This document shows, one piece after another, positions 13,537 to 23,126 of a stretch of DNA of 64,000 nt (positions are counted from its first letter, which is position 1; every line of letters begins with the position of its first letter). The DNA is from Spodoptera frugiperda. Taxonomy: Eukaryota > Arthropoda > Insecta > Lepidoptera > Noctuidae. The notes under the pieces are model-generated. The model searched no databases. It was not told the origin of the DNA and was given only the letters and a program-made list of their open reading frames with translations. A program made the translations under genes and the position numbers. The stretch spans positions 1,928,001 through 1,992,000 of the forward strand of contig NC_064214.1 of assembly GCF_023101765.2 (NCBI RefSeq). Reading direction: 5' to 3'.

Positions 13537-13718
13537 TGGAGCTGCGGACTACCTAGCGGGTTTATCGGGGATCCGGCTCAAAAACAAGTAAGAACGGACC
13601 ACCCCGTTCCTCAGACTCATCAAATTCTTACTGACATTTGATTTAGTAAGAGTCTCACCGTTTTGCCTCACTCCAGGAGAGAAAAGTCATTGGATGATTT
13701 TTCTCCCTTGAAGAAAAA
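13537..13718 (+). mobile_element. R1-like LINE 3' fragment
   Basis: Carries GGAGCTGCGGACTACCTAGC, a GGCTC...AAGAACGG stretch and AAAAGTCATTGGATGATTTT before a short A-rich tail. It contains a local rearrangement, CACCCCGTTCC...TTCTTACTGACATTTGATTT, which is an inverted copy of part of itself. The target duplication is 13 bp with one mismatch: GTGTGCAAGTTTC (13524-13536) and GTGTTCAAGTTTC (13719-13731). Confidence 0.75.
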
Positions 13719-14218
13719 GTGTTCAAGTTTCCACGTGTCTAGCCTTCAGGTCCGTACATAGTCCTATGTACGGTACTTAAAATATTAATCGTAATATACT
13801 TACTTATTTAAACCGATGAAATCCCAAACAGGAAAAGACTGGCGCTACATTTTTTAGATACAAACATGGAACATATGCTTGTAATATCTACCAGACAGAC
13901 AGATTAGACCAAAACAGTTTGAAGGGTTGCATTTCCATCAACGAATGTATGACAAATGTTGAATGAGTACTCATAACAGTCATAACCGTTCATATATCAT
14001 TCATCGTACTAATAATGTCATATTATTGTAATAATGTCTCTAAGTGCATGTGTCATTGGGGCTTTAATGTCTTGTTTTATGATTGACAGGCTGATGGTGA
14101 TAGAGAAATTGTCTTGTTAATTGAGTCATAATTAAAATATAGCTTATGAATATTATTATGTGATTAATTGATCAAGGTTTAAAATGGCTTTAGAATAGAA
14201 TATTGTATACTATTTTAA

Positions 14219-14392
14219 TCCCAATTACCCCCCTTTCCAATCTTCCTAATCCCCAATTCCCCAACAACCCTTAAATTCGTAACTCCCAAAAGGCAACGCA
14301 CTTGTAACGCCTCTGATTTTCGGATTTCCATGGGCGGCGGCGACTGCTTACCATCAGGCTCGTTCACCAGTTTATATCATTAAAAAATATGT
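14219..14392 (+). repeat. Lepidopteran interspersed repeat B, fragment
   Basis: Contains CCCTTAAATTCGTAACTCCC, AACGCACTTGTAACGCC, TCCATGGGCGGCGGCGA and TGCTTACCATCAGG. The same family occurs at 21929, 29429, 32195, 57890 and 62341. The sequence looks like a short retroelement or LINE 3' region, with no coding content. Confidence 0.65.
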
Positions 14393-15623
14393 TAATTATA
14401 GTTGCCATATTTGTAGGAGAACGAATAGTCTTCTAGCGTATATGCAAACACAAGTATATCATTTGTTAAACAGCTTAATTTAGCTAGACCCGTTTGTTTA
14501 TTTGACCCCAAATGACGACAGATCAATCAGATTTTTGGTATACACTTATATACTTGATGACCATACACATCAAAACCGTATTTTTTACATAACTTGTTTA
14601 AGTTTCATTTCATATCGTCATACACTTAACCATATTGTATCATTGAGATACTATCTCAATTTTAATATCACAATTTTGCACACAAGAAGTTATAGCATCG
14701 AACTTGTGTTGGATAAATAAAGTTTTGATCCAATCGTATCAGATGGCTGTCCCGTTGAGGGTTAGGGTCAGATAATATTAGCTGAACAAGGGAAGTGCAC
14801 AAGTGTTTGAGCACGCTCTTATGTCTTGCAAAGTTGACAAATCTCGTTGAGATGTGTTGTCGTGATGGGAGTGGAAGCAATAACTGTCGTAGACAAAGAA
14901 AATAATGAAATGGTGTTGGGATATTTATTCTGTTGTGTCTTCAGTTCCCACGTAGGTTTTGTCTTACAAAAATTATATGGTTTTAATTATGTAGCCCTGT
15001 AGCTTTTTACATTTATTTTTATGATATAAATTATTTTAGGTCCTTTGCTCCACAGAAAAATAATCCATTACTTATTATTACTTAGTTTATCAGCATAATC
15101 TCCATCATGTCTACCTATAACACAATAACACATTGTTTTTCTTTTAAGATAGGTTGCGCCATACTAGAATTTTCTCCCGTGTCGTGGATGCGTTTACAAT
15201 CATACAAGTTCACACACAATCACACCCAGACACGTAAGACAACAATTTGTGGATCGCAAAAAGAGTTACTGTAGAGTAAGAAGTAAGATGTTTTACAATC
15301 TCACAAAAAATCTCAGAGTGTTTGAACACTCGGATACAACTAGAATATTCTCTGAAAGGCTTTGTATTTAATGCTGACGAAATATTTTAGGTACTACATG
15401 GGTAAACAAAGCCACAGACGAGTAAGTACTTGATTGTTCTGAGCTGTCCAGTCTCTCTGAGTTTATTAAACAAACGCTGTTTTGAATTAGAATCAGTGCG
15501 AAATAAGGAAACAACCTAGATTTTTGTATTCCGTGAAAGCAACGTTGTTCAAGTATTATAATTTTGAGATATATTTACGAGATTATTGTATAGGATTATG
15601 ATAGCACTTATGCAACTATTTCT

Positions 15624-15816
15624 ATGACACTAGTGTTATAAATGGGAAAGTTTAAGTCGTTTGTTTGGATGTTTATCCGTCAACGTCACGTCACGCTGAA
15701 ACTACTGAACGAATTTTGATAAAATTTGGTATATACAGATAGAGTGTGAGCTGACGTGGGTGACAGCATTTTTATCCCACGGAAATGCGGATGAAACCGC
15801 TGACAGAAATAAGTTT
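15624..15816 (+). mobile_element. Decayed Helitron, short family
   Basis: It begins near ACTAGTGTTATAAATGGGAAAG and continues through CTGAAACTACTGAACGAA, a variant of AAATTTGGTATATACAGATA, and TTTTATCCCACGGAAATG. It ends near the hairpin GCGGATGAAACCGC, with the expected CTAG end decayed to AAATAAG. It is the same family as 18083 and 55954. Confidence 0.55.
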
Positions 15817-16201
15817 ATAATGAAGATACCTGAGGTAGAAACACAAGATTTTATATCTCTTTCATTAAAATAATTTGTTTGAAAGACAATAATATAAGGT
15901 TGCATTTAAAATTTTCATTATTAAATCATACCCATTTACAATGCCGCAGAAAAACCCCTGCATGAATTTATTTGCAACGTGTTAATAATGGTTACTTCTA
16001 GTCACTTAAAACTCAAATAGTCAAGTGGAATTAGTCAGTTAATTATCACGAGTTACGAAAAATCATTACATTTAACAAGTCAGTAAAATACTAAAAGGAA
16101 CCAACAACTTAACAATTAGTCCCAAATCTACCTCGGTATAAATCTCATTATACAAGTTTCTCGTCAAATATTTTACCAGCAAAACTTGCAAGAATATCTT
16201 T

Positions 16202-16244
16202 AAAACAGAATCCCTAATTTTAATTAGATTTACTTAGTTTTCAG
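16202..16244 (+). repeat. 42-bp direct repeat, left copy
   Basis: The block from AAAACAGAATCCCTAATTTT to ACTTAGTTTTCAG recurs at 17451-17492 with only a few differences, on the same strand and about 1.25 kb away. What the pair belongs to is unknown. They bracket a foldback element and a SINE fragment. Confidence 0.6.
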
Positions 16245-16486
16245 TACTGTTAATAAAAGTTTTAGATCTTCCATAATCTAAAGTTGCTTACTTAATTTAC
16301 TTACTGAACTACTTAATATATTTAAGTTATCCGTTAACTATAAAGTGATGAATGAGATAATGACGAAAACGATTCTAAGAATGTAATAGTTAAACGAATT
16401 TTGGCTTAAGTAGTTCGTAAACTACGCCTTAATTAAGTGTGATATTCAGAGGACTATTTAATTAAAATAATTTTATAACGAAACTT

Positions 16487-16722
16487 TCGGAGAAATCATA
16501 TTATGATTAACATGTATTTGGCTTACTCACGAATTTATTTAACGAGGAACTCAACTAGTTTCAAGCCATGCTTGAGACTAATATAATTGTCGTATATCGC
16601 GAAATGCTGCTCATGAATATAAGCCTCTAAATAATTACGTGAGAAAGCAGGAAAACATAATAATTAATTTAGTATGACTCACGAAAGTCAAAATATAAAC
16701 ATAATATGAATACCATTTTAAG
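16487..16722. mobile_element. Foldback element, both arms present
   Basis: The left arm carries GGCTTACTCACGAATTTATT, then ACGAGGAACTCAACTAGTTT, CAAGCCATGCT and GAGACTAATAT. The right arm carries the reverse complement (TGCTCATGAATATAAGCCTC, then TTACGTGAGAAAGC and ATAATAATTAAT). The arms flank a short centre with TATATCGCGAAATGC. The right flank includes the family tail TAGTATGACTCACGAAAGT. No coding capacity. Confidence 0.6.
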
Positions 16723-17338
16723 GTTAAAAAAACACGACAACCAACTACACTACTAATTATTCTAACTCTACAATGGTAACCATATTAATAAACTTCTTGA
16801 TTAATGTGGGCACTCATCTTAGTGTGATAGGTATAAATTATAAACATTTGTAAAGGCCACCACGACTAGAATTGACTGAACAAAAAAAAAAACAACACGT
16901 TACCTAATCACATTTAAAAAAAGATCCTATAACTACTTGTACCAAAATAAACAGCTCAACTTACAGTTGAAAACACTCAATACTTATTTATAATACTATA
17001 TTAAATCTGTACTTCATAATATTAAGTCGAAAGAGGCTGAGGACGGAACGTGAAGGAGTACTGCGAAGTCACGTTACGGAAACTGCCTTAAAGTCCCCTT
17101 GAGAATTCAAGTGCTTTTCACGAGAACGCTAATATCCCTTACTTATACCATAAAGCGAAGAAAATATAAATAAGAACCTTAATTAGAACGTATTATGTGT
17201 CATTTTGTAATTTCACATTTGTAATTTTGTCATTATGTTACTTGAAAGTTGTGTGTTTACCACATGCCACGTGTTTTGTTACTTGAAGAAATTGCTGAGC
17301 AGTTTGTTTGTTGATATTTTAATTTTTACTAAGTATTA

Positions 17339-17443
17339 CGAAATACCGAAAAACCCTAGTAATACTTTGCCCGAACCGAATATCGAACCTGAGGCCCCTT
17401 ATCTAGCAGTCGCACTTGCGACCACTCGACCAACGAGGCAGTC
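17339..17443 (-). mobile_element. SINE 5'-head fragment
   Basis: Reverse complement of the tRNA-like head of the SINE: the + strand shows CGCACTTGCGACCACTCGAC, CAACGAGGCAGTC and, further left, a degraded B box (GAATATCGAACC). It stops after about 105 bp and abuts the 42-bp repeat at 17451. Confidence 0.65.
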
Positions 17444-17450
17444 TATTTTC

Positions 17451-17492
17451 AAAACAAAATCCCTAATTTTAAGTAGATTTACTTAGTTTCAG
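17451..17492 (+). repeat. 42-bp direct repeat, right copy
   Basis: Partner of 16202-16244. It starts immediately after the SINE fragment. Confidence 0.6.
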
Positions 17493-18082
17493 GTGATTAT
17501 TAACAGAATAAAAATCTATTTTAATTATAAACATTATTATATTTTATTCTTTTTAATCGTATTTTGAGCTAGGATTGTAGCTAGAATCGTGTGTAGACCT
17601 CTCTCTATTTTATTTATATGACCTATCCGATTAAAAATGAGAGAATTGCCCAGAAAGGTGTTTCTTAGCATATCACTACTGAATTCTTACCAAATAACTC
17701 GACCAACATAACAGTACGTTTACAAGAACATACATTATAGAAGAAGTACGGTACATAAACGTAGGAAATAACATAGTCCGATGAAAACCCACTTAGGAAC
17801 TAAAAGCTAGGTTAATTGTAAACATAGCACAAGTATTACACGCAGTAATAAATATAAAGTAGTCTGCTACCGTAAAATAAAATTGTTCACGTAAGTAGAG
17901 CTATTCCAGTAGCAAATGAGATTCTCACAGTAAATGACGGTTCCATGCCTGAGATTCCTACCTCTGATAAACAAGAAAACGGTTCACATGTGCTATTAAA
18001 ATGCTTTTTTAATCTACACTCTATATGTTATTATGTACGGATGGTTTTTAATTGGCTAGCTGTGTTATTAATTATTTTAATA

Positions 18083-18276
18083 CTAGCTTCTGCCAGCGAG
18101 TTCGTCCGCGTTCCCGTGGGATAAAAATATCACCTAAAAGTATCCTATCACCCAAGTCAGCTCATACCCCGTCTGTATATCAAAATCATTTTAGTAAAAT
18201 CCGTTCAGTATCTAGTTTCAGCGTGATTGACGGACAAACATCCAAACGAACAAACTTACACATTTATAATATTAAT
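18083..18276 (-). mobile_element. Short Helitron, 3' end intact
   Basis: On + it starts CTAGCTTCTGCCAGCGAG and runs TTCGTCCGCG, CCCGTGGGATAAAAA, AAATCCGTTCAGTATC, to ACACATTTATAATATTAATT. Reverse-complemented, it ends GCAGAAGCTAG followed by T, the canonical CTRR-T Helitron junction. The 5' TC is decayed. It is the same family as 15624 and 55954 and is non-autonomous. Confidence 0.65.
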
Positions 18277-18996
18277 TGCGATAATAATTTAAATTTAAAT
18301 TGCGTATTAGTAGGTGTCATTTAATAAATCTGACCGTTTAACAGCGAACTTCGAACCTTAGTAGGTAAGCGTGGAGAATATAGCAATCCCTCTTATGTTG
18401 AGGAGGCTCATAGTCCAGAAATGATGATCTCCCCGGAAAAACTGGTAGGTTAGGTTAGGTAATCCTCTGATTTGTATCTAACACAGGAAACATAATATTA
18501 CTGAGGAAACGTGGGAGTGACAGTAAAGCTCTGACTAATCCCATATGAAATAAAAGTGATGTATTTATAAGACATACACAAGCGTATTTTATTTCATTTA
18601 TATTTCTGTATTTTCCGAATTAAATTAATCTTTTCAACCGCTACGTGCTTGAAAATAAATAAAACTTAACAGAAAAAGGAAATGTGCGCGGATTTTCGTT
18701 AAAATAAATAATAATTTCGGTAAAATTCTGAATTGGAATAATGCCCAAAATGTCATTCAAGATTGGAAATGTCATAATAGGTACGAAATTAATACAATAT
18801 GAAGCATTGCCTGCGGGGACCGGGATGCGGAGTTTTTATACTTTTATTTTTGAAGAATAAATTATTATTTTATATTTATTTATTCTTAATGGTAATATTT
18901 TATGTGTATTGAAAGAATTACATGTGTATTTTGTTTATTTATAAAATCTTTTTTTATAATCTTATGGAAATTATAAGAAGCTTTAACACAGAATAG

Positions 18997-19045
18997 TGGA
19001 TGGAGTGTAAGGAGGCCCTGCAGTGAGACGATCATGGCTGAAAGC
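18997..19045 (+). mobile_element. Short LINE 3' terminus, jockey-like
   Basis: GGATGGAGTGTAAGGAGGCC, then CTGCAGTGAGACGATCATGG. It is related to the insertion at 4860 through GGAGGCC...GACGATCA.GGCT. No target duplication recognised. Confidence 0.45.
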
Positions 19046-19833
19046 TACATCTAAATCTAATCTATGGAAAATCTTCTAAATTTATTTTTAAAAGTAATCG
19101 TGAAATTGTATTTTATAGCAATAATAAATAATAAAACTGAATTACTGGTTATTAAACAGATTCCTAAAACGGTTTTTCCTAGACGTATGAGAGTACAAGC
19201 ATATTGTTATAAAACACACGAAAAATTTTCAAAACTTCCTTCTGTTTTGTCAACATTTTCCGTACACTGCGGTTTATATTTTTAGTTTTACCTAGATAAG
19301 CGAAGAAGCGGTGCCGTAGATGTTCGGTTATTATGAGCTAAAATAACCTACTTTAGTGTTACTAAGCCACCACCTGTGTTTTCTTTTATCTTAGTTTTAT
19401 TTTCTTATAAGCTGCCTACATTATGGAGACATGGCCATAATGATGTAGATATGAAGCTTTTAGCTATGTTTCCTTAAGGTGTAGGTTGTGTACTAAAACA
19501 GGGATGGAACTTGTTTTGCTACGTTATAGGAATTGAGACTTTATTAATAAAACTGACCACGGATACAAACATTCAAGAGCAATCAACCCAGAACCACACA
19601 TTCAGCAACTGCGTACACAGATCAAACTGCTATGGCCAGTCCGCTCTCCAAAGTTTCCATACAAAGTTATTATAGGTATATTTTTCCCGCATCCAATATC
19701 GTATCCACCATGTGAACTGAGCCCACTATGTCAAACGCCACGGTACGTTAACTCCGTGGTGTCGAAACCAATGAATCATTTTTAGTGAAAATTCCACACA
19801 AACTGTTCTTAACTCCATTTTCTTTTGTTTCAG

Positions 19834-20170
19834 ATAAAACAACAAAGAAATAAAACGGGAGGCAGTGTCAATGCATCGTATACTACACAAATTACTTTTG
19901 TCGCCCGGTATAAATTCGCTGCAGTAAAAGTGTCGCTCGTAACAGTCGCATAACGTTCAGTGTCCCTACGACTTTTGTTTCGTGCTACAAAAGTGGTGTT
20001 GTGATGTTTCGACTTTCGCCTATAAAAGGCGGCATTGCCGAAAATTTGGATGTGTATGAAGATGGGCCATAAAAGTGAATTATTTTGCTCCCGCGGTGGC
20101 AAGATGCTACTTACGGTGTACGCGGCCCTGCTTCTCTGGAGGATAGACTGCGTCGTCGAGAGCACCAAAG
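19834..20170 (+). CDS. DIP gene exon with start codon and signal peptide (coding 20050-20170)
   Basis: First coding exon of the Dpr-interacting-protein gene that continues at 51205. A pyrimidine-rich stretch ending TTTCAG at 19833 could be an acceptor, making 19834-20049 a 5' UTR. Alternatively transcription begins inside this interval (TATAAATT at 19909). From ATG 20050 the protein reads MCMKMGHKSELFCSRGGK followed by a hydrophobic core MLLTVYAALLLW (residues 19-30), then charged residues; this is a secretory signal peptide. The ATG at 20104, just before MLLTV, is an equally good start. The exon stops at AAAG before GTAATA, leaving one base of a split codon (phase 1). That joins exactly in frame with 51205 to give Val 41. 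The hydrophobic segment and phase match support it. No homologous start was compared. Confidence 0.72.
19909..19962 (+). promoter_or_regulatory. Candidate core promoter
   Basis: TATAAATT at 19909-19916 is followed by the initiator-like ACAGTC (19942-19947) about 30 bases on, and TCAGTG at 19957. A second TATAAAAG at 20021 would initiate near 20050 and so favour the ATG at 20104. If the acceptor at 19833 is used, neither is needed. Confidence 0.25.
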
Positions 20171-21928
20171 GTAATATCACGTATATTCAATGTACTGAAC
20201 ACGTCACACAGTTTATATCGAATCGACGAGAAGTTATTACGGTGGCTCCAATTTGGAAGTCGATAGGTTGCGGTGAGGAAAAGTAATAACCAATCATCCG
20301 ACTGGTGTTTTCTACATTTTATTTCGATTTGATAGGTTAAGGCTGAAGCGAAGATAATTGGTTTTCGTCGGTTTACGTCCCGTGACGGCTTTGTTTTTGG
20401 CGACGAAAATACTTTCGATTGACTTTGGGCGGCTAATGGACCTATTGATTAGTTCTGAACGCTCAATCAATTCAAGGTGTATTTGTAAGTTGGGAACAAA
20501 ATTGACAGTTTATTTGGTGAATTTCATTCGATCTCCGATGAAATTCTATGAATTAAGGACTTGTATTGTGGCTAGTTTCGTGGAACCTTATTCAATCAGA
20601 TTTGTGAACGTGACTGTGGTACTAAATCACGTTCTTCTTTTCTTAGTAACGGCACCACATCTCGATATTTTGTTGTTGACTTTTTCAGGGTTGCATGTAT
20701 AACAAAAACATGTTCGTACAAGACCACAACAAGGCGAGTAACGCAACAAACTACTAACATATGCATACACACATACATATGTATGTGGAAACATAAACCA
20801 GTAGAGGTGTCCTTCATATCACAAAATGTTTTAACCCGCACACCCGCAAAAAATCCCTATCCGTTATTTATACGAATGTGCTTTATGTATACCACGGTCA
20901 AAATAAAGGGGAAATTTCATATTTTGTATGTATGGCCAGGGACGCAAGCTAGTGCCAGATTTAGAGTAATTTCTGTCTCACGTGTCGGCGATATATTTTA
21001 TTTGTTTACTAGTGTTGTTAGACAGATGTAACCTTTTAGGCTCAGGGGATAAAGACGGATTTGCTATAAATTTCTCCGACGACAAATATAAACCTTGACA
21101 TGTAAATATTAATTTGATATTTCAATTTTACATTTAATTATAAAAAATTCATAAAGGTAAAAACAAAAAATACATTAGCAAAGTTATTTCATAGAATGTT
21201 TTAATAAAAGGTGACTTAATTAATTTCAATTTTCCGTGCGACTGCGTTGGTATATGTACTATGTATTTCCCATTCCATTTTGAAATAGAAACTTCATATT
21301 TACAAAGCTTGAATATTATTTAGAGGTATTTCTGTGTAGCATTCTCCGTGCAGAATATAATTTTAACTAGATTTTTATTGCTTCCAATTTTGTCAAATGA
21401 CAATTCTTGGGGATTTACATTGACTTTGCTTACAGAGAATTCAGATTAATATTGAATAGGTCCCAATCAAAAGTATCCTACGTTATTACTAATTATTTTC
21501 AAATTGATCAATTACTTTCAAAACATAATATTCAATGCAAAGAAAAAACCAATTAAATTGTTTTACCTTTATAACAATTGAATATATACCACAATTACTC
21601 GTATAACACCGGTGCAAACTCACAAATATCTTATTTAAACTTTCAGTTACAATTTCAATGTAGGTACGTAAATAATACAAAACTTTCTACCTCCATATCA
21701 AAAACTTGTTCCAAAGGTCACTAACAAAATGTCAACAGACCTTAATTGTACATATGTAGACAATTCACAAACGTGTTGTAAAATGTCAACTACATAACGA
21801 GGGTATCACACACTCGTCAAAGAAAGGTCATGGAGTTATAATCCTGATACACCTGGTATTATCAATGTCGATTTTCAGCTTTTAATACATAAATATGATA
21901 TTAAATATAATAATTTGTACACTTAAGT

Positions 21929-22215
21929 ATGGGAGAGCCAAGCTTCGGCACAAATTTAATGATGGGCCTACTCGACAGGCTGATACCACGGCCTCACAGA
22001 AAACCGACGTGAAACAACTCTTTTGTTTTGTTTAGTTGTGTGAGTGAGATTCCCGGAGACCCAATTACCTCCCTTCCCAATCTTTCCATATTTCTAACCC
22101 CCAAAAGGCTGGTAACGCACTTGTAACGCCTCTGATGTTTCGGGTGTCCATGGGCGGTGATTGCTTACCATCAGGCGATCCGCCTGCTCATTTACCGGCT
22201 TACAGCTTAAAAAAG
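21929..22215 (+). repeat. Lepidopteran interspersed repeat B, longest + copy
   Basis: Contains GGGAGAGCCAAGCTTCGGCA, TGATACCACGGCCTCACAG, AAAACCGACGTGAAACAAC, CCATGGGCGGTGATTGCTTA and CCATCAGGCGATCCGCCTGC. The 3' side ends in an A-rich stretch. Non-coding and probably a retroelement. Confidence 0.7.
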
Positions 22216-22687
22216 GATACGATTTTGCGGGGGTACTATCGTGCCCCTAGATTAAAGACATGATGTTGTTTTTTTTAAAGAAACTAGTTTCTAGTATAAT
22301 ACTTTACAGTTCCTGATTTCCTTAAGCAGTCACATTAGCCATTATTTAATCAACGAGACAGTCATAAGCCGTACACATGACTCGATAATCTCCCACCTGA
22401 GTATAAGTAAATTGAAATACACATACATACATATGTATAACTCTACACGTTACTATTATCACAGGATTAATTCCCTATATCTATAACCCTTCACTAACAA
22501 GCTCCGAAATCTAATTAAAATATGAATTGTTAAATGGTTTAACATTATATTTTGTCTTGGGGGTTAATTAATTTTAAACGAAATGAAGGTATATTACGAA
22601 GTTATTGTAACCGACACGTCTTAAAACTAATTAATTTGTTTAAGGTACCCATTAAAGGGGAACAACGTGATTCATTTTTGCTAAAGG

Positions 22688-22797
22688 TGTACACACGACG
22701 ACACTGTCTAGTTAGCAGGCATCGACATATTGTATAACGCTGTAAATGTGTGTCGATGTGTAGCCTGCTAACAAGTTAGTGTTGTCGAGTGTACAAA
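22688..22797. repeat. Long imperfect hairpin (candidate MITE)
   Basis: The left arm GTGTACACACGACGACACTG then TCTAGTTAGCAGGC pairs with the right arm GCCTGCTAACAAGTTAGTG then TTGTCGAGTGTAC, around a short loop that is itself partly paired (ATCGACA / TGTCGAT). Arms are about 40 bases. No coding content. No target duplication identified. Confidence 0.6.
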
Positions 22798-22860
22798 GTA
22801 CCTTATTGGTAGGGTTATTCTCGGGAATAGTTTAGAATATTGTACTTAGGGCTTGGCAAT

Positions 22861-23126
22861 GTAAGTCCCCTCTTTGAGGAGTGGCTTAAGAGGCGCCACG
22901 GCGTCCTCATCCACCACCTAACGCAGGTGCTTACCCGACATGGGAGCTTCAGTAGGTTCCTCTTTCTGCGGCACGCGCCTCAAAGAGCCATCAGACCACC
23001 ACATGATGGTCCGGCTCGATAAGCACGAGTAGGAACGGGGTGGTTTTTAGTCGGTAAGAGTCTGACACTCCCTCTCGCCTCGCTCTGGCAAGAAAAGTCA
23101 TTGGATGATTTTCCTCCCTTAAAAAA
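22861..23126 (+). pseudogene. R1-like LINE fragment, C-terminal RT region plus 3' UTR
   Basis: It opens in frame with LSPLFEEWLKRRHGVLIHHL then TQVLTRHGSFSRFLF. This matches the motif RRHG-x-L-x-x-L-TQVL-x-x-HG-x-F downstream of the reverse transcriptase in R1-clade non-LTR elements. It then jumps to the 3' UTR (CTCAAAGAGCCATCAGACC...), so the zinc-finger part and the stop are missing. A perfect 13-bp target duplication AGGGCTTGGCAAT (22848-22860, 23127-23139) shows that the internally deleted copy was inserted as such. Confidence 0.75.

Larger units (their letters stand above)
9911..19833. other. Proximal 5' flank of the DIP gene
   Basis: No gene supported. Embedded repeats are listed separately (11437, 12498, 13537, 14219, 15624, 16487, 17339, 18083, 18997). 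Around 13150-13215 there is a short GC-rich patch (GCCGTCGTCGAGCCGCGTCGG) that is unique in the window. A non-coding 5' exon could lie in this interval, since 19833 looks like a splice acceptor, but I cannot locate it. Confidence 0.5.

Noticed and set aside
19830..20180. 116-codon - strand frame over the DIP signal exon
   Set aside because: Shadow of the + strand exon, whose phase and signal peptide are consistent with downstream exons.
20358..21031. Several 80-114 codon frames after the signal exon
   Set aside because: They overlap on both strands beyond a good donor at 20171 and have no domain; intronic chance frames.
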